Below, piece after piece: positions 1-6,344 of a stretch of DNA of 16,130 bases; within the stretch, counting starts at the first letter, position 1, and every line of letters begins with the position of its first letter. Source of the stretch: Thermodesulfatator sp. (GTDB taxonomy: Bacteria; Desulfobacterota; Thermodesulfobacteria; Thermodesulfobacteriales; Thermodesulfobacteriaceae); contig JALWCD010000009.1 in the NCBI GenBank assembly GCA_027036915.1, forward strand, positions 1 through 16,130, written 5' to 3'. Below the pieces are notes generated by a model. That model did not search any database, was not told the origin of the DNA, and worked only from the letters and a program-made list of their open reading frames with translations. A program made the position numbers and the translations under genes.

Positions 1-240
1 CTGGATCTGGACGGGCTGGAGCCCGCCGAAGCTCCGGGGGTGGGAACTCCGGAGCCGGGAGGTCTCAGCTGGTATGAGGTCCTGGATATCCTGCGTCTGG
101 CTGCGGACCGAAAGGTTATAGGCTTCGACCTGGTGGAAGTTCTGCCGCTTCCCGGGGACCCTCGCACGGAATATCTTGCCGCCCGCCTGATCTACAAATT
201 TCTGGCCTATCTTCAGGATCGTCTTCTTTCCGGGGCCTGA
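1..240 (+). CDS. Agmatinase/arginase-family protein (ureohydrolase), 3' part only
   Basis: This is the C-terminal 79 codons of a gene that begins before the window; the frame is open from base 1 to a TGA at 238-240. The first residues read LDLDGLEP followed by APGVGTPEPGG, matching the ureohydrolase signature in which the two Asp of DxD bind the catalytic manganese pair and the GTPEPGG loop lies next to the active site. A later stretch, GFDLVEVLP, contains the conserved Glu of the family's DVVEV motif. Such enzymes hydrolyse agmatine to putrescine and urea, or arginine to ornithine and urea; in thermophiles the SpeB type usually serves polyamine synthesis, which is an inference here. The usual DP after the metal-binding motif is EP in this copy. 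The substrate cannot be decided from the fragment. A GTG at 40 could look like a start but lies inside the conserved core. Confidence 0.85.
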   Translation: MDLDGLEPAEAPGVGTPEPGGLSWYEVLDILRLAADRKVIGFDLVEVLPLPGDPRTEYLAARLIYKFLAYLQDRLLSGA

Positions 241-258
241 TCTCCTGAAGATCGGTTT
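239..258 (+). terminator. Weak candidate terminator hairpin after the ureohydrolase gene
   Basis: GATCT (239-243), loop CCTGA, AGATC (249-253) forms a 5-bp stem that can extend by a T-G and a C-G pair, followed by only three T. The stem begins inside the stop codon. The T-tract is poor, so termination here is doubtful. Confidence 0.25.
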
Positions 259-277
259 CGACAGGCTTTAAGAGTTA

Positions 278-353
278 TGGTGGAGATGGGGGGATTCGAA
301 CCCCCGACCTCCAGATTGCGATTCTGGCGCTCTCCCAGCTGAGCTACATCCCC
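278..353 (-). tRNA. tRNA-Ala (anticodon CGC)
   Basis: Read on the minus strand, the 76 nt fold into a complete cloverleaf: acceptor GGGGATG/CATCTCC, D arm GCTC/GAGC, anticodon stem CCAGA/TCTGG with loop ATCGCAA (anticodon CGC), T arm GGGGG/CCCCC with TTCGAAT, discriminator A and encoded CCA. The third acceptor pair is G3-U70, the classic alanine identity element, which confirms the amino acid. It reads GCG codons. It lies only 6 nt beyond the stop codon of rpsT on the same strand and has no visible promoter of its own, so it is probably cut from the rpsT transcript. Confidence 0.96.
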
Positions 354-359
354 ACCAGA

Positions 360-644
360 TTAAGCCTGGCCGGAAAGGGCGGCCTTTTTAGCGTTAAGTT
401 TGGCCGCCAGACGTGAGATCTTCCGGGCGGCCGTACGCCAGTGAAGGGTGCCCTTCGAAGCCGCCCGCTGGATAAGGCTCTGAGCCTCCCGAAAGGCCTT
501 CTCCGCCTGAACCAGGTCTCCCTCCTCCAGGATCTTCAAAAACTTTTTCGTGGCCGTCTTTACCCTGGTCTTGATAGCCTTGTTTCGCAGACGACGTTTT
601 TCACTCTGTCTCAGGGCCTTGGCAGCCGATCTATGCAACGGCAA
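360..644 (-). CDS. rpsT: 30S ribosomal protein S20
   Basis: The 94-residue product has the S20 hallmarks: an N-terminal HRSAAKALRQSEKRRLRNKA stretch, very basic helices, and a C-terminal segment rich in Ala and Lys that contains a KGTLHWRTAARKISRL motif. S20 is a primary 16S rRNA-binding protein of the small subunit. The frame is open up to 752, but homologues start at MxxHKSA, and a TTG at 644-642 gives exactly MPLHRSA; it is preceded by GGGAGGG about 7 nt upstream. I therefore choose the TTG start. S20 often uses a weak start codon (UUG in E. coli), which is linked to its autoregulation; the same may hold here by analogy. The gene is followed at once by tRNA-Ala and is transcribed away from the DUF72 gene. 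Confidence 0.95.
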   Translation of the reverse strand: MPLHRSAAKALRQSEKRRLRNKAIKTRVKTATKKFLKILEEGDLVQAEKAFREAQSLIQRAASKGTLHWRTAARKISRLAAKLNAKKAALSGQA

Positions 645-680
645 GACAAATCCCTCCCTCTGGTGTATTCGGCACACAAA

Positions 681-709
681 TCTATAATTTCCTTTTGAGG
701 GTGTGTCAA
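681..709 (-). promoter_or_regulatory. Sigma70-type promoter for rpsT and tRNA-Ala
   Basis: On the minus strand TTGACA (709-704) is separated by 17 nt from TATAGA (686-681). The expected start point is near 674, giving a leader of about 30 nt before the TTG start of rpsT. The -10 overlaps a TATAAT on the opposite strand (683-688) that could serve the divergent gene. Confidence 0.6.
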
Positions 710-710
710 T

Positions 711-1490
711 ATGGAGATCCGTATCGGTACTTCCGGATGGCACTACCGTCACTGGCGGGGGCTCTTTTATCCCGAAGACCTTCCGGTAAAGAGGTGGCTG
801 CCTTATTATGCCCGGTTTTTCGATACCGCCGAGGTGAACGCCACCTTTTATGGGACCCTGAAACCCGAAACCTTAAGACGCTGGGTGGAGGAAACTCCGG
901 AGAATTTTGTTTTTTCCGTCAAGGCCAGCCGATACATTACGCATGTAAAAAGATTGAAGGGGGTTCAGGAAGCTCTTAAAAGATTTTATGGAAGCCTTGA
1001 GCCCCTTTATCCCAAACTGGGGCCGATCCTTTTTCAGCTTCCACCCAGTCTGAAGTACGATCCTCTCCTTCTGGAGGAGTTTCTCGGGCTTCTTCCCCGG
1101 GAATTCCCTCTGGTCCTGGAGGTCCGCCACCGGAGTTTTCATCAGGAGGCCTTTCTGGATCAGCTTCGCAGCCAGGGGGTAGCCCTCTGTCTTTCCGATA
1201 CCGCCGGGCGATACCCTTCTCTTTTCTGGGCTACCACCGCCGATTTTAGCTATGTTCGCCTGCACGGTTCTCGCAGGCTCTATCGGTCCTGCTATACGGA
1301 GGAGGAACTACAGGACTGGGCCCGGAAAATTAGGGGTTTGGCCGTCAAAAGAGTCTATGTTTATTTTGATAACGATGCCCTGGGATGGGCCCCGGAAAAT
1401 GCCCTGCGGTTAAAGAAAATGCTGGGGCTTCCGGCAAGGTCCCTCCCGGAAGAGGTATTAAAGACCCTGAACAGGAGGCCTCTTGACTGA
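711..1490 (+). CDS. DUF72 (YecE-like) family protein
   Basis: This 259-residue protein has the typical length and motifs of the DUF72/YecE family, a TIM-barrel-like fold of unknown biochemical function. The N-terminus IRIGTSGWHYRHWRGLFYP, the VNATFYG segment, FSVKASRYITH, the FQLPPS segment, the LVLEVRH strand, and the C-terminal YVRLHG followed by VYVYFDNDALG are the conserved barrel blocks. No signal peptide or membrane segment is present, so it should be cytoplasmic. The ATG at 711 has a GAGGG about 9 nt upstream. The TGA stop overlaps the hypD ATG by one base (1490), implying translational coupling. The pairing with hypD is not a link I know from the literature; the function stays open. 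Confidence 0.9.
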   Translation: MEIRIGTSGWHYRHWRGLFYPEDLPVKRWLPYYARFFDTAEVNATFYGTLKPETLRRWVEETPENFVFSVKASRYITHVKRLKGVQEALKRFYGSLEPLYPKLGPILFQLPPSLKYDPLLLEEFLGLLPREFPLVLEVRHRSFHQEAFLDQLRSQGVALCLSDTAGRYPSLFWATTADFSYVRLHGSRRLYRSCYTEEELQDWARKIRGLAVKRVYVYFDNDALGWAPENALRLKKMLGLPARSLPEEVLKTLNRRPLD

Positions 1491-2509
1491 TGTCCGGAAC
1501 TTACCGTCTCATGGAGGTCTGCGGAACACATACGGTGAACATTTTTCGTTTCGGGCTACGCAGCGTGTTACCCCCGGAGGTGGAGCTTCTTTCCGGTCCG
1601 GGATGTCCGGTCTGTGTGATGCCTCAGGAGGAGATCGACGCTCTCGTGCAGCTGGCGGAGGAATCCGGGGTGATTCTTTGCGTGTTCGGGGATTTGATCA
1701 AAGTTCCTGGCTCCAGAGGATCCCTCAAGGAAGCTCGGGCGCGTGGGGCCGAAGTCCGGATCATATATTCCCCCATGGATGCCGTGCGTGTGGCTCAGGA
1801 AAAACGACCCCAAAAAGTCGTTCTGGCCGGGGTGGGCTTCGAGACCACGGCTCCGGCCCACGCGGTGGCCATCCTCGAGGCCCGGCGGCGGGGGCTTAAC
1901 AATTTCTTTTTCTTTTCCTCTCTGAGGCTTATGCCTCCGGCGCTTAAGGCCCTCCTTTCCGATCCGGAACTCCGTCTCCACGGTCTCATTCTGCCCGGGC
2001 ACGTGAGTACCGTCATCGGAAGTCGCCCTTACGAATTCATCCCCCGGGAATTCGGTCTTCCCGGTGTGATTACCGGCTTTGAACCCCGGGACATTCTGGA
2101 AGGGATACGCCTTTTGCTCAGGTTGATCCGGGAAGGGCGAGCGGAAATCGTCATTCAGTATGCGCGGGTGGTCCAGCCCGAAGGCAATCCCTGGGGGCAG
2201 AGGATCATCCGGGAGGTCTTTCGGCCGGTGGAGGGACGCTGGCGGGGTCTGGGCTCCATTCCGGAGAGTAAACTTTCTCTGGCCGAAGACTACGAAGATT
2301 TTTCGGCGGAGAGGTTTTTCAAAGTCGCAACGGCTCCCCATCCGGAACCCCCGGGTTGCCGATGTGGAGAGGTTTTGAGGGGCCGCCTTAAACCCCCCGA
2401 GTGTCCTCTATTCGCCAGGCTCTGTACCCCGGAAAACCCTCATGGCCCCTGCATGGTTTCAAGCGAGGGCTCCTGCGCGGCTTATTATCGGTTTGAATCC
2501 CAGACGTAA
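1490..2509 (+). CDS. hypD: HypD, Fe-S protein for [NiFe]-hydrogenase Fe(CN)2CO cofactor assembly
   Basis: HypD works with HypC to assemble and carry the Fe(CN)2CO unit of [NiFe]-hydrogenases, receiving cyanide made by HypE/HypF. All diagnostic blocks are present in this 339-residue protein: CGTHT (Cys11), GPGCPVC (Cys39 and Cys42), GFETTAPAHA, LPGHVSTVIG, ITGFEPRDIL, and the C-terminal [4Fe-4S]-binding region with GCRCGEVL, PPECPLF, LCTPENPHGPCMVSSEGSC. The spacing of the first three Cys equals that of E. coli HypD (Cys41, 69, 72 as I recall), shifted by exactly 30, so about 30 N-terminal residues are missing. An in-frame TGA at 1484 excludes an upstream start; the ATG overlaps the DUF72 stop. 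hypC, hypE and hydrogenase genes are not next to it. The last 51 bp overlap the convergent kinase gene. Confidence 0.95.
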   Translation: MSGTYRLMEVCGTHTVNIFRFGLRSVLPPEVELLSGPGCPVCVMPQEEIDALVQLAEESGVILCVFGDLIKVPGSRGSLKEARARGAEVRIIYSPMDAVRVAQEKRPQKVVLAGVGFETTAPAHAVAILEARRRGLNNFFFFSSLRLMPPALKALLSDPELRLHGLILPGHVSTVIGSRPYEFIPREFGLPGVITGFEPRDILEGIRLLLRLIREGRAEIVIQYARVVQPEGNPWGQRIIREVFRPVEGRWRGLGSIPESKLSLAEDYEDFSAERFFKVATAPHPEPPGCRCGEVLRGRLKPPECPLFARLCTPENPHGPCMVSSEGSCAAYYRFESQT

Positions 2510-4438
2510 ACGTTCGATCTCTTTAAGGAACTCCTCCGGGGTAAGAGGCTCTGAGATTTTCGGCCTTTTAAGACCACTATCCGAAAAATTGATGAAAAGG
2601 GGTTTGTGGGAGGCGATTCGCCGACCAAGGGCCCGAAGCTCTTCCGCTTCCAGCCCCAGATCCAGGGCCACCACCTCGCCCTCTTCGGGAGCGGAAACCA
2701 GTTCGAAGTCCAGAGCTGAAAGCAACTTCCGGGCCTCGTGGGCCAGATGGGGCCGGGCCTTCAGAAAGACCCGCGAGGGCAGGGTTTCAAACAGGCTCAG
2801 ATAGTGTCTTCGTAATTTACGGAGAAAGGGAAAATTGAGGGGCCTTAAGCAGAAAAATAGGGCCGTCAGAGCCAGTTTTAGGGATGGACCCTCGGCTCGG
2901 TAAAGAAGGGTGGGGAAGGAGATCCCCTCCTTTTCCAGGGAAAGAAAAAGTTGGCGGCTTTCAGAGGGATTTTCCCAGGGGTCAAGGGCCAGCACGAAGA
3001 CCCCCTTTCGCTCCCTCAGGATGGACAAAAGGGCCTCCCAGTCGGGAAAGGCCGTACTCCGGAAACCCTCGCCCGCAAGGACCAGGGCCAGACGATAGGC
3101 CACTTCGGTGCGAGCTTCCAGCATGAAGACCTCGGCCTCTTTTCGCTCCCTGAGGGGCTCTTCCGGGAGAAAAACGGCAAAATGTCCGCCCTGGGTAGAG
3201 GGTAACGCTAGAAGTACACCTCCCTGATGTTCCACCAGCTCCCGGGAGAGACTCAGCCCAAGACCCAGGCCCGAGGGTTTTTCAGTATAGAATTCACCGG
3301 CCTGCACGAAGGGCTCAAAGATGCGGTAGTAGTCCGCGGGTTTTATGCCGGGCCCCTGATCCAGGACCTCTATGGCCACCCAGTTCCGACCTCTCAGGTC
3401 ACTTTCTTGGCGGGCCCGGAGGAAGATCCGGTTCCCGGGAGTACTGAACTTCAGGGCGTTTGAGAGAAGGTTGAAAAGGACTTCCTGAAACAGGTGACTT
3501 TGGCCTTTGATTTTAAGATCTTCTGGATATTCTACTTGAATCTGAATCCCGTTTTCGCGGATCTTTTCATTTAAGAGAAAGATCGTACTCTGGACAACTT
3601 CTTTTAATGAAAAGATTTCCGAAGATAGAGTTTTAGAATATTTAAAACGGGCTAGTTTCTGGAGTTCTTCTAAAATTTGAAGAATAAATTCGGCGTTTTT
3701 TCTTATATGCGTAAGATAGCGTGCTTGTTTTCCGGTAGGCTTACCGAAAAGACCGGAAAGTAACATCTCCGAAAAACCCAGAATAGAGGTGAGAGGAGTT
3801 CGTAATTCGTGGCCCAGAAGGGCCAGCCATCGGTCCTTAGACTCTTCTAGGTGCTGGAGGTAGAGCTCTTTTTCTTTGATTTCCCGGGTTAGTTGTTCGA
3901 TTCGATGTCTTAAGATCTGGTTTTCCCGGGTTAATTTTTCGAAATGTTCATAGATCTTTATGGCCAGCTCCACCTGTCGAGCAGCGCAGTCCAGGTCGGA
4001 TATTATGCGAGAGTTGAAATAATTATTTTCGGAAGAGTAGAGGTTGAGTACTCCGAAGACTTCGTTTTTATAAAGGAGGGGGAGAGCGAGGGAGGACCTG
4101 AATCCGAAATAAAGAGCCCTTTCTCGCCAGGGAGCATAGGTGGGGGAGAGTGGAATGTTAGGTTCTGTAACGGGGCTTTTTTTCAGAATGGCCTGTCCGG
4201 TAGGACCCCGGGAGAGCTCGGAATGAAAGATGTTGATACGCAGATCTTTAAGATAGGCGACAAATTTTCCAGAGTAGGCCCGAGGTTTTACCGAGCCGTC
4301 TTTTTCCACAAATCCCAGCCAGACCAGGTCGACACGGCTTTTTTCACGAATGACCTCACAAATACGTGTGAAAAAGAGCCCGGGGGATTGTTCTAATTCT
4401 TCCAGGATTTCGTGCAGGATTTCGTAAGTTTCAGACAT
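2459..4438 (-). CDS. Soluble GAF-domain sensor histidine kinase with two C-terminal degenerate receiver-like domains
   Basis: The 659-residue protein has no membrane segment. Order: GAF domain at about 15-160; coiled coil at about 165-205; HisKA dimerisation domain with the phosphoacceptor His210 in LGHELRTPLTSI; HATPase with N-box LFNLLSNALKF (about 321-331), G1 DQGPGI (360-365), F-box IFEPF (373-377) and G2 GLGLGL (390-395). The catalytic core is intact, so it should autophosphorylate. From about 433 onward I see two alpha/beta units that look like receivers. The first (about 435-545) keeps an Asp after its third strand (LALDPW) but has LEARTE where the acidic pair belongs and R for the conserved Lys. 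The second (about 555-645) has VALDLG but lacks the acidic pair and a clear Lys. The gene lies 13 bp after the HD-GYP regulator, its likely partner. The signal sensed by the GAF domain is unknown. The start ATG lacks a good ribosome binding site. Confidence 0.9.
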   Translation of the reverse strand: MSETYEILHEILEELEQSPGLFFTRICEVIREKSRVDLVWLGFVEKDGSVKPRAYSGKFVAYLKDLRINIFHSELSRGPTGQAILKKSPVTEPNIPLSPTYAPWRERALYFGFRSSLALPLLYKNEVFGVLNLYSSENNYFNSRIISDLDCAARQVELAIKIYEHFEKLTRENQILRHRIEQLTREIKEKELYLQHLEESKDRWLALLGHELRTPLTSILGFSEMLLSGLFGKPTGKQARYLTHIRKNAEFILQILEELQKLARFKYSKTLSSEIFSLKEVVQSTIFLLNEKIRENGIQIQVEYPEDLKIKGQSHLFQEVLFNLLSNALKFSTPGNRIFLRARQESDLRGRNWVAIEVLDQGPGIKPADYYRIFEPFVQAGEFYTEKPSGLGLGLSLSRELVEHQGGVLLALPSTQGGHFAVFLPEEPLRERKEAEVFMLEARTEVAYRLALVLAGEGFRSTAFPDWEALLSILRERKGVFVLALDPWENPSESRQLFLSLEKEGISFPTLLYRAEGPSLKLALTALFFCLRPLNFPFLRKLRRHYLSLFETLPSRVFLKARPHLAHEARKLLSALDFELVSAPEEGEVVALDLGLEAEELRALGRRIASHKPLFINFSDSGLKRPKISEPLTPEEFLKEIERLRLGFKPIISRAGALA

Positions 4439-4451
4439 AAAGAAGTCCGTT

Positions 4452-5582
4452 TCAGCGGGATTTGCGTAAATTTTTCACCAACTGATAAAGTTTTGAGGGT
4501 TCTCGATCCCGAAAGGTTTCCTTGATGCGAAGGATTTCCTCCCGGGATTCCAGGAATGCCCGGCCCACTTTGGGATCGAAATGACTTCCCAATTCCTCCT
4601 CAATGATCTGGAAGGCTTCCTCCACCGAAAAGGCCTTGCGATAGGGGCGATCGCTGGTGAGGGCGTCAAAAACATCGGCTACGGCCACGATCCGGGCTGC
4701 AAGAGGAATCTCGGGGCCCTTTAGTCCCCGCGGATATCCCCGTCCGTCCCATCTTTCATGATGGTAAAGGGCCACGATCTCTCCCACTTTTACGAAACCA
4801 CTCTGAGTCCCCCTCAGGATTTCGGCCCCGATCTCGGTATGTTTTTTCATGATCTCCCATTCTCTTTCATCCAGGGGGCCGGGTTTTAAAAGGATTTGGT
4901 CCGGGATACCGATCTTGCCGATGTCGTGTAGCGGGGCCGCGTAAAGGATGCTTTCCACCGCTTCCTCGTTCAGACCCAATTTGCGGGCTATCAGCGCGGA
5001 ATAGTGGGCCATGCGACGGATGTGTTCCCCGGTATGTTCGTCCCGGTATTCGGCGGCCCGGGAAAGTCTCAGGATGACTTCGAGGGAAAGGTCTTTAATC
5101 TTCTGATGGGCTTTTCTGAGGGCCTCAAAGGCTCGCTGTAACTCCTGCGTTTTTAGCGCCACCTCCCTTTCCAGGGCCTCTTTGTGGCGCTTGAGATGAT
5201 CGCGGTAGGCCTTGACCTCAAGAAGCGACTTTACCCGGGCCTTGAGTTCCGGCAGAGCCACCGGCTTGGTAAGGAAATCGTCAGCTCCAACCTCCAGGGC
5301 CCGCACCCGGTCTTCTATTTCCCCCAGGGCCGTAACCATGACCACCGGGATGTCCCGGGTGGTTGGATCTTTTTTGAGCTCGCGACAGACTTCAAAGCCT
5401 GAGAGTCCGGGCATCATAACATCCAGAAGAATCAAATCCGGGAGATATTTTCGGGCCAGCTCCAGGCCGGTTTCTCCATCAGAGGCCTTTAAGGTCTGGT
5501 AACCCAGGGCCTCGAGATAATCACACAACAGTTCCAGGATGGTATGGTCATCGTCGATACATAGGATGCATGAACGTCTCAA
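4452..5582 (-). CDS. RpfG-type response regulator, REC plus HD-GYP (cyclic-di-GMP phosphodiesterase)
   Basis: The 376-residue protein begins with a complete receiver: acidic pair in CIDDD, phosphoacceptor Asp54 in LILLDVMMPG, Thr in VMVTA and Lys in FLTKPV. A coiled-coil linker (about 125-165) leads to an HD-GYP domain with DEHTGEHIRRM, the HD pair and KIGIPDQILLKPG (about 219-235), HHERWDGRGYP (about 274-284) and ADVFDALTSDRPYR. HD-GYP enzymes hydrolyse cyclic-di-GMP, and all metal-binding motifs appear present, so activity is expected. Start choice: a TTG at 5606 is possible, but the TTG at 5582-5580 overlaps the mobA TGA as TTGA and has GGAGAGG 8 nt upstream, and it places the receiver at the usual distance from the N-terminus. 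The histidine kinase follows 13 bp downstream, so the two probably form a two-component pair that lowers cyclic-di-GMP. Confidence 0.92.
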   Translation of the reverse strand: MRRSCILCIDDDHTILELLCDYLEALGYQTLKASDGETGLELARKYLPDLILLDVMMPGLSGFEVCRELKKDPTTRDIPVVMVTALGEIEDRVRALEVGADDFLTKPVALPELKARVKSLLEVKAYRDHLKRHKEALEREVALKTQELQRAFEALRKAHQKIKDLSLEVILRLSRAAEYRDEHTGEHIRRMAHYSALIARKLGLNEEAVESILYAAPLHDIGKIGIPDQILLKPGPLDEREWEIMKKHTEIGAEILRGTQSGFVKVGEIVALYHHERWDGRGYPRGLKGPEIPLAARIVAVADVFDALTSDRPYRKAFSVEEAFQIIEEELGSHFDPKVGRAFLESREEILRIKETFRDREPSKLYQLVKNLRKSR

Positions 5583-6202
5583 TCTAAAAACCTCTCCGCC
5601 TGGCAAAGATCTTCCCGATAGTTGATGTTGAGAAAACTCAAAGCCTCTCTGTCCAGAGGATACCAGCTTTCAAAGGGAAGGCCAAGGATTTTTTGAGGCG
5701 GAAGTTTTTTTAACCACCTTCTGACGGATCTTTTTCCGGAAAGGAGATGCTTTTCCAGTGAGTTCTGGAGTTCTGGACGATAAAGTCCGGGAAAGGGTTC
5801 CGGAAGACCTTCTCGATTAAGACAAAATCCAGCCCAATAAGGTCCGGAAGAAAAGCTTGTTATTAGCTTTGCCAAAAGCGGTGGCTGGATTAGGGGTTGA
5901 TCGCAGGTGGCCACGAGAAGGATTTCCCGCGAGGAGAGCTTTTGAAGGGCGCTCAGGAGGCCGGCCAAAGGACCTTTGCCCGGGAAGGAGTCCCATAAGA
6001 TGCGAGTAAAGTATGTTTTCAGGATCACTTCCGGCTGATGGGGATCCCTTAGAGAAAGCCAGATTTCCTTACAGAAAGGTTCCAGGGCCGCCTTAACCCA
6101 GAGGGCGAGGGGTTTGCCCTTTAGAGGAGTTAGAGCTTTGCCTCCTCCGAAACGTCGGGCCTCCCCTCCGGCAAGTATTAGTCCGATTGTTTGGCTCTGC
6201 AT
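5579..6202 (-). CDS. mobA: Molybdenum cofactor guanylyltransferase (MobA)
   Basis: MobA joins GMP from GTP to molybdopterin to make the guanine dinucleotide cofactor used by DMSO-reductase-family Mo/W enzymes such as formate dehydrogenases and thiosulfate/polysulfide reductases. The 207-residue protein shows the nucleotidyltransferase P-loop-like motif LILAGGEARRFGGGK (residues 8-22), GKGPLAGLLSAL, VATCDQPLI (Asp for metal binding, usually CDMP), GLPEPFPGLY, a basic KRSVRRWL segment, and the C-terminal FLNINYREDL that matches the family's FxNINTPEDL. The length is typical. It is the first gene of a minus-strand unit with the HD-GYP regulator (stop and start overlap) and the kinase. The ATG has no clear ribosome binding site and sits behind an AT-rich leader. 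The window contains no molybdoenzyme, so its target is elsewhere. Confidence 0.93.
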   Translation of the reverse strand: MQSQTIGLILAGGEARRFGGGKALTPLKGKPLALWVKAALEPFCKEIWLSLRDPHQPEVILKTYFTRILWDSFPGKGPLAGLLSALQKLSSREILLVATCDQPLIQPPLLAKLITSFSSGPYWAGFCLNREGLPEPFPGLYRPELQNSLEKHLLSGKRSVRRWLKKLPPQKILGLPFESWYPLDREALSFLNINYREDLCQAERFLD

Positions 6203-6255
6203 GGAATTTTTTTACCAAATTTTAAAAAACCTGCCATAAGGCCGAGAATTAAGTC

Positions 6256-6306
6256 TTGACAAACCGGACCAACTGGTTCTATAAACGGGGAGACAGGATA
6301 GGTCTC
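6256..6306 (+). promoter_or_regulatory. Promoter of sat with two dyad symmetries (possible operators)
   Basis: TTGACA (6256-6261), 18-nt spacer, TATAAA (6280-6285) is a strong sigma70-type promoter, with a start point expected near 6292 and a leader of about 53 nt. Inside the spacer lies ACCA-AC-TGGT (6268-6277), within a wider imperfect AACC...GGTT symmetry. A second dyad, GAGAC-N7-GTCTC (6290-6306), covers the expected start point. Both positions suit repressor binding. I do not recognise either as a known Rex, Fur or Fnr/Crp-type site. Confidence 0.6.
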
Positions 6307-6344
6307 TAGGAGATTTCCAAATAAAGTCGACAAGGAGGTGTGTG

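Noticed and set aside
645..752. Upstream extension of rpsT to the ATG at 752
   Set aside because: It would put the rpsT promoter inside the gene and add 36 residues absent from S20; the TTG at 644 matches the family start.
1568..2341. Minus-strand open frame of 257 codons opposite hypD
   Set aside because: Basic, low-complexity product without domain; hypD is complete and well conserved on the other strand.
3944..4396. Plus-strand open frame of 150 codons opposite the kinase's GAF region
   Set aside because: No family resemblance, no ribosome binding site of note, and the kinase frame has clear domain motifs there.
5583..5606. Upstream TTG start for the HD-GYP regulator
   Set aside because: It would add eight residues and overlap mobA by 28 bp; the TTG at 5582 has a better ribosome binding site (GGAGAGG, 8 nt) and overlaps the mobA stop precisely.
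6342..6344. GTG start for sat, one codon upstream of the ATG
   Set aside because: The ATG at 6345 has equal or better spacing to AAGGAGG and is the stronger codon.
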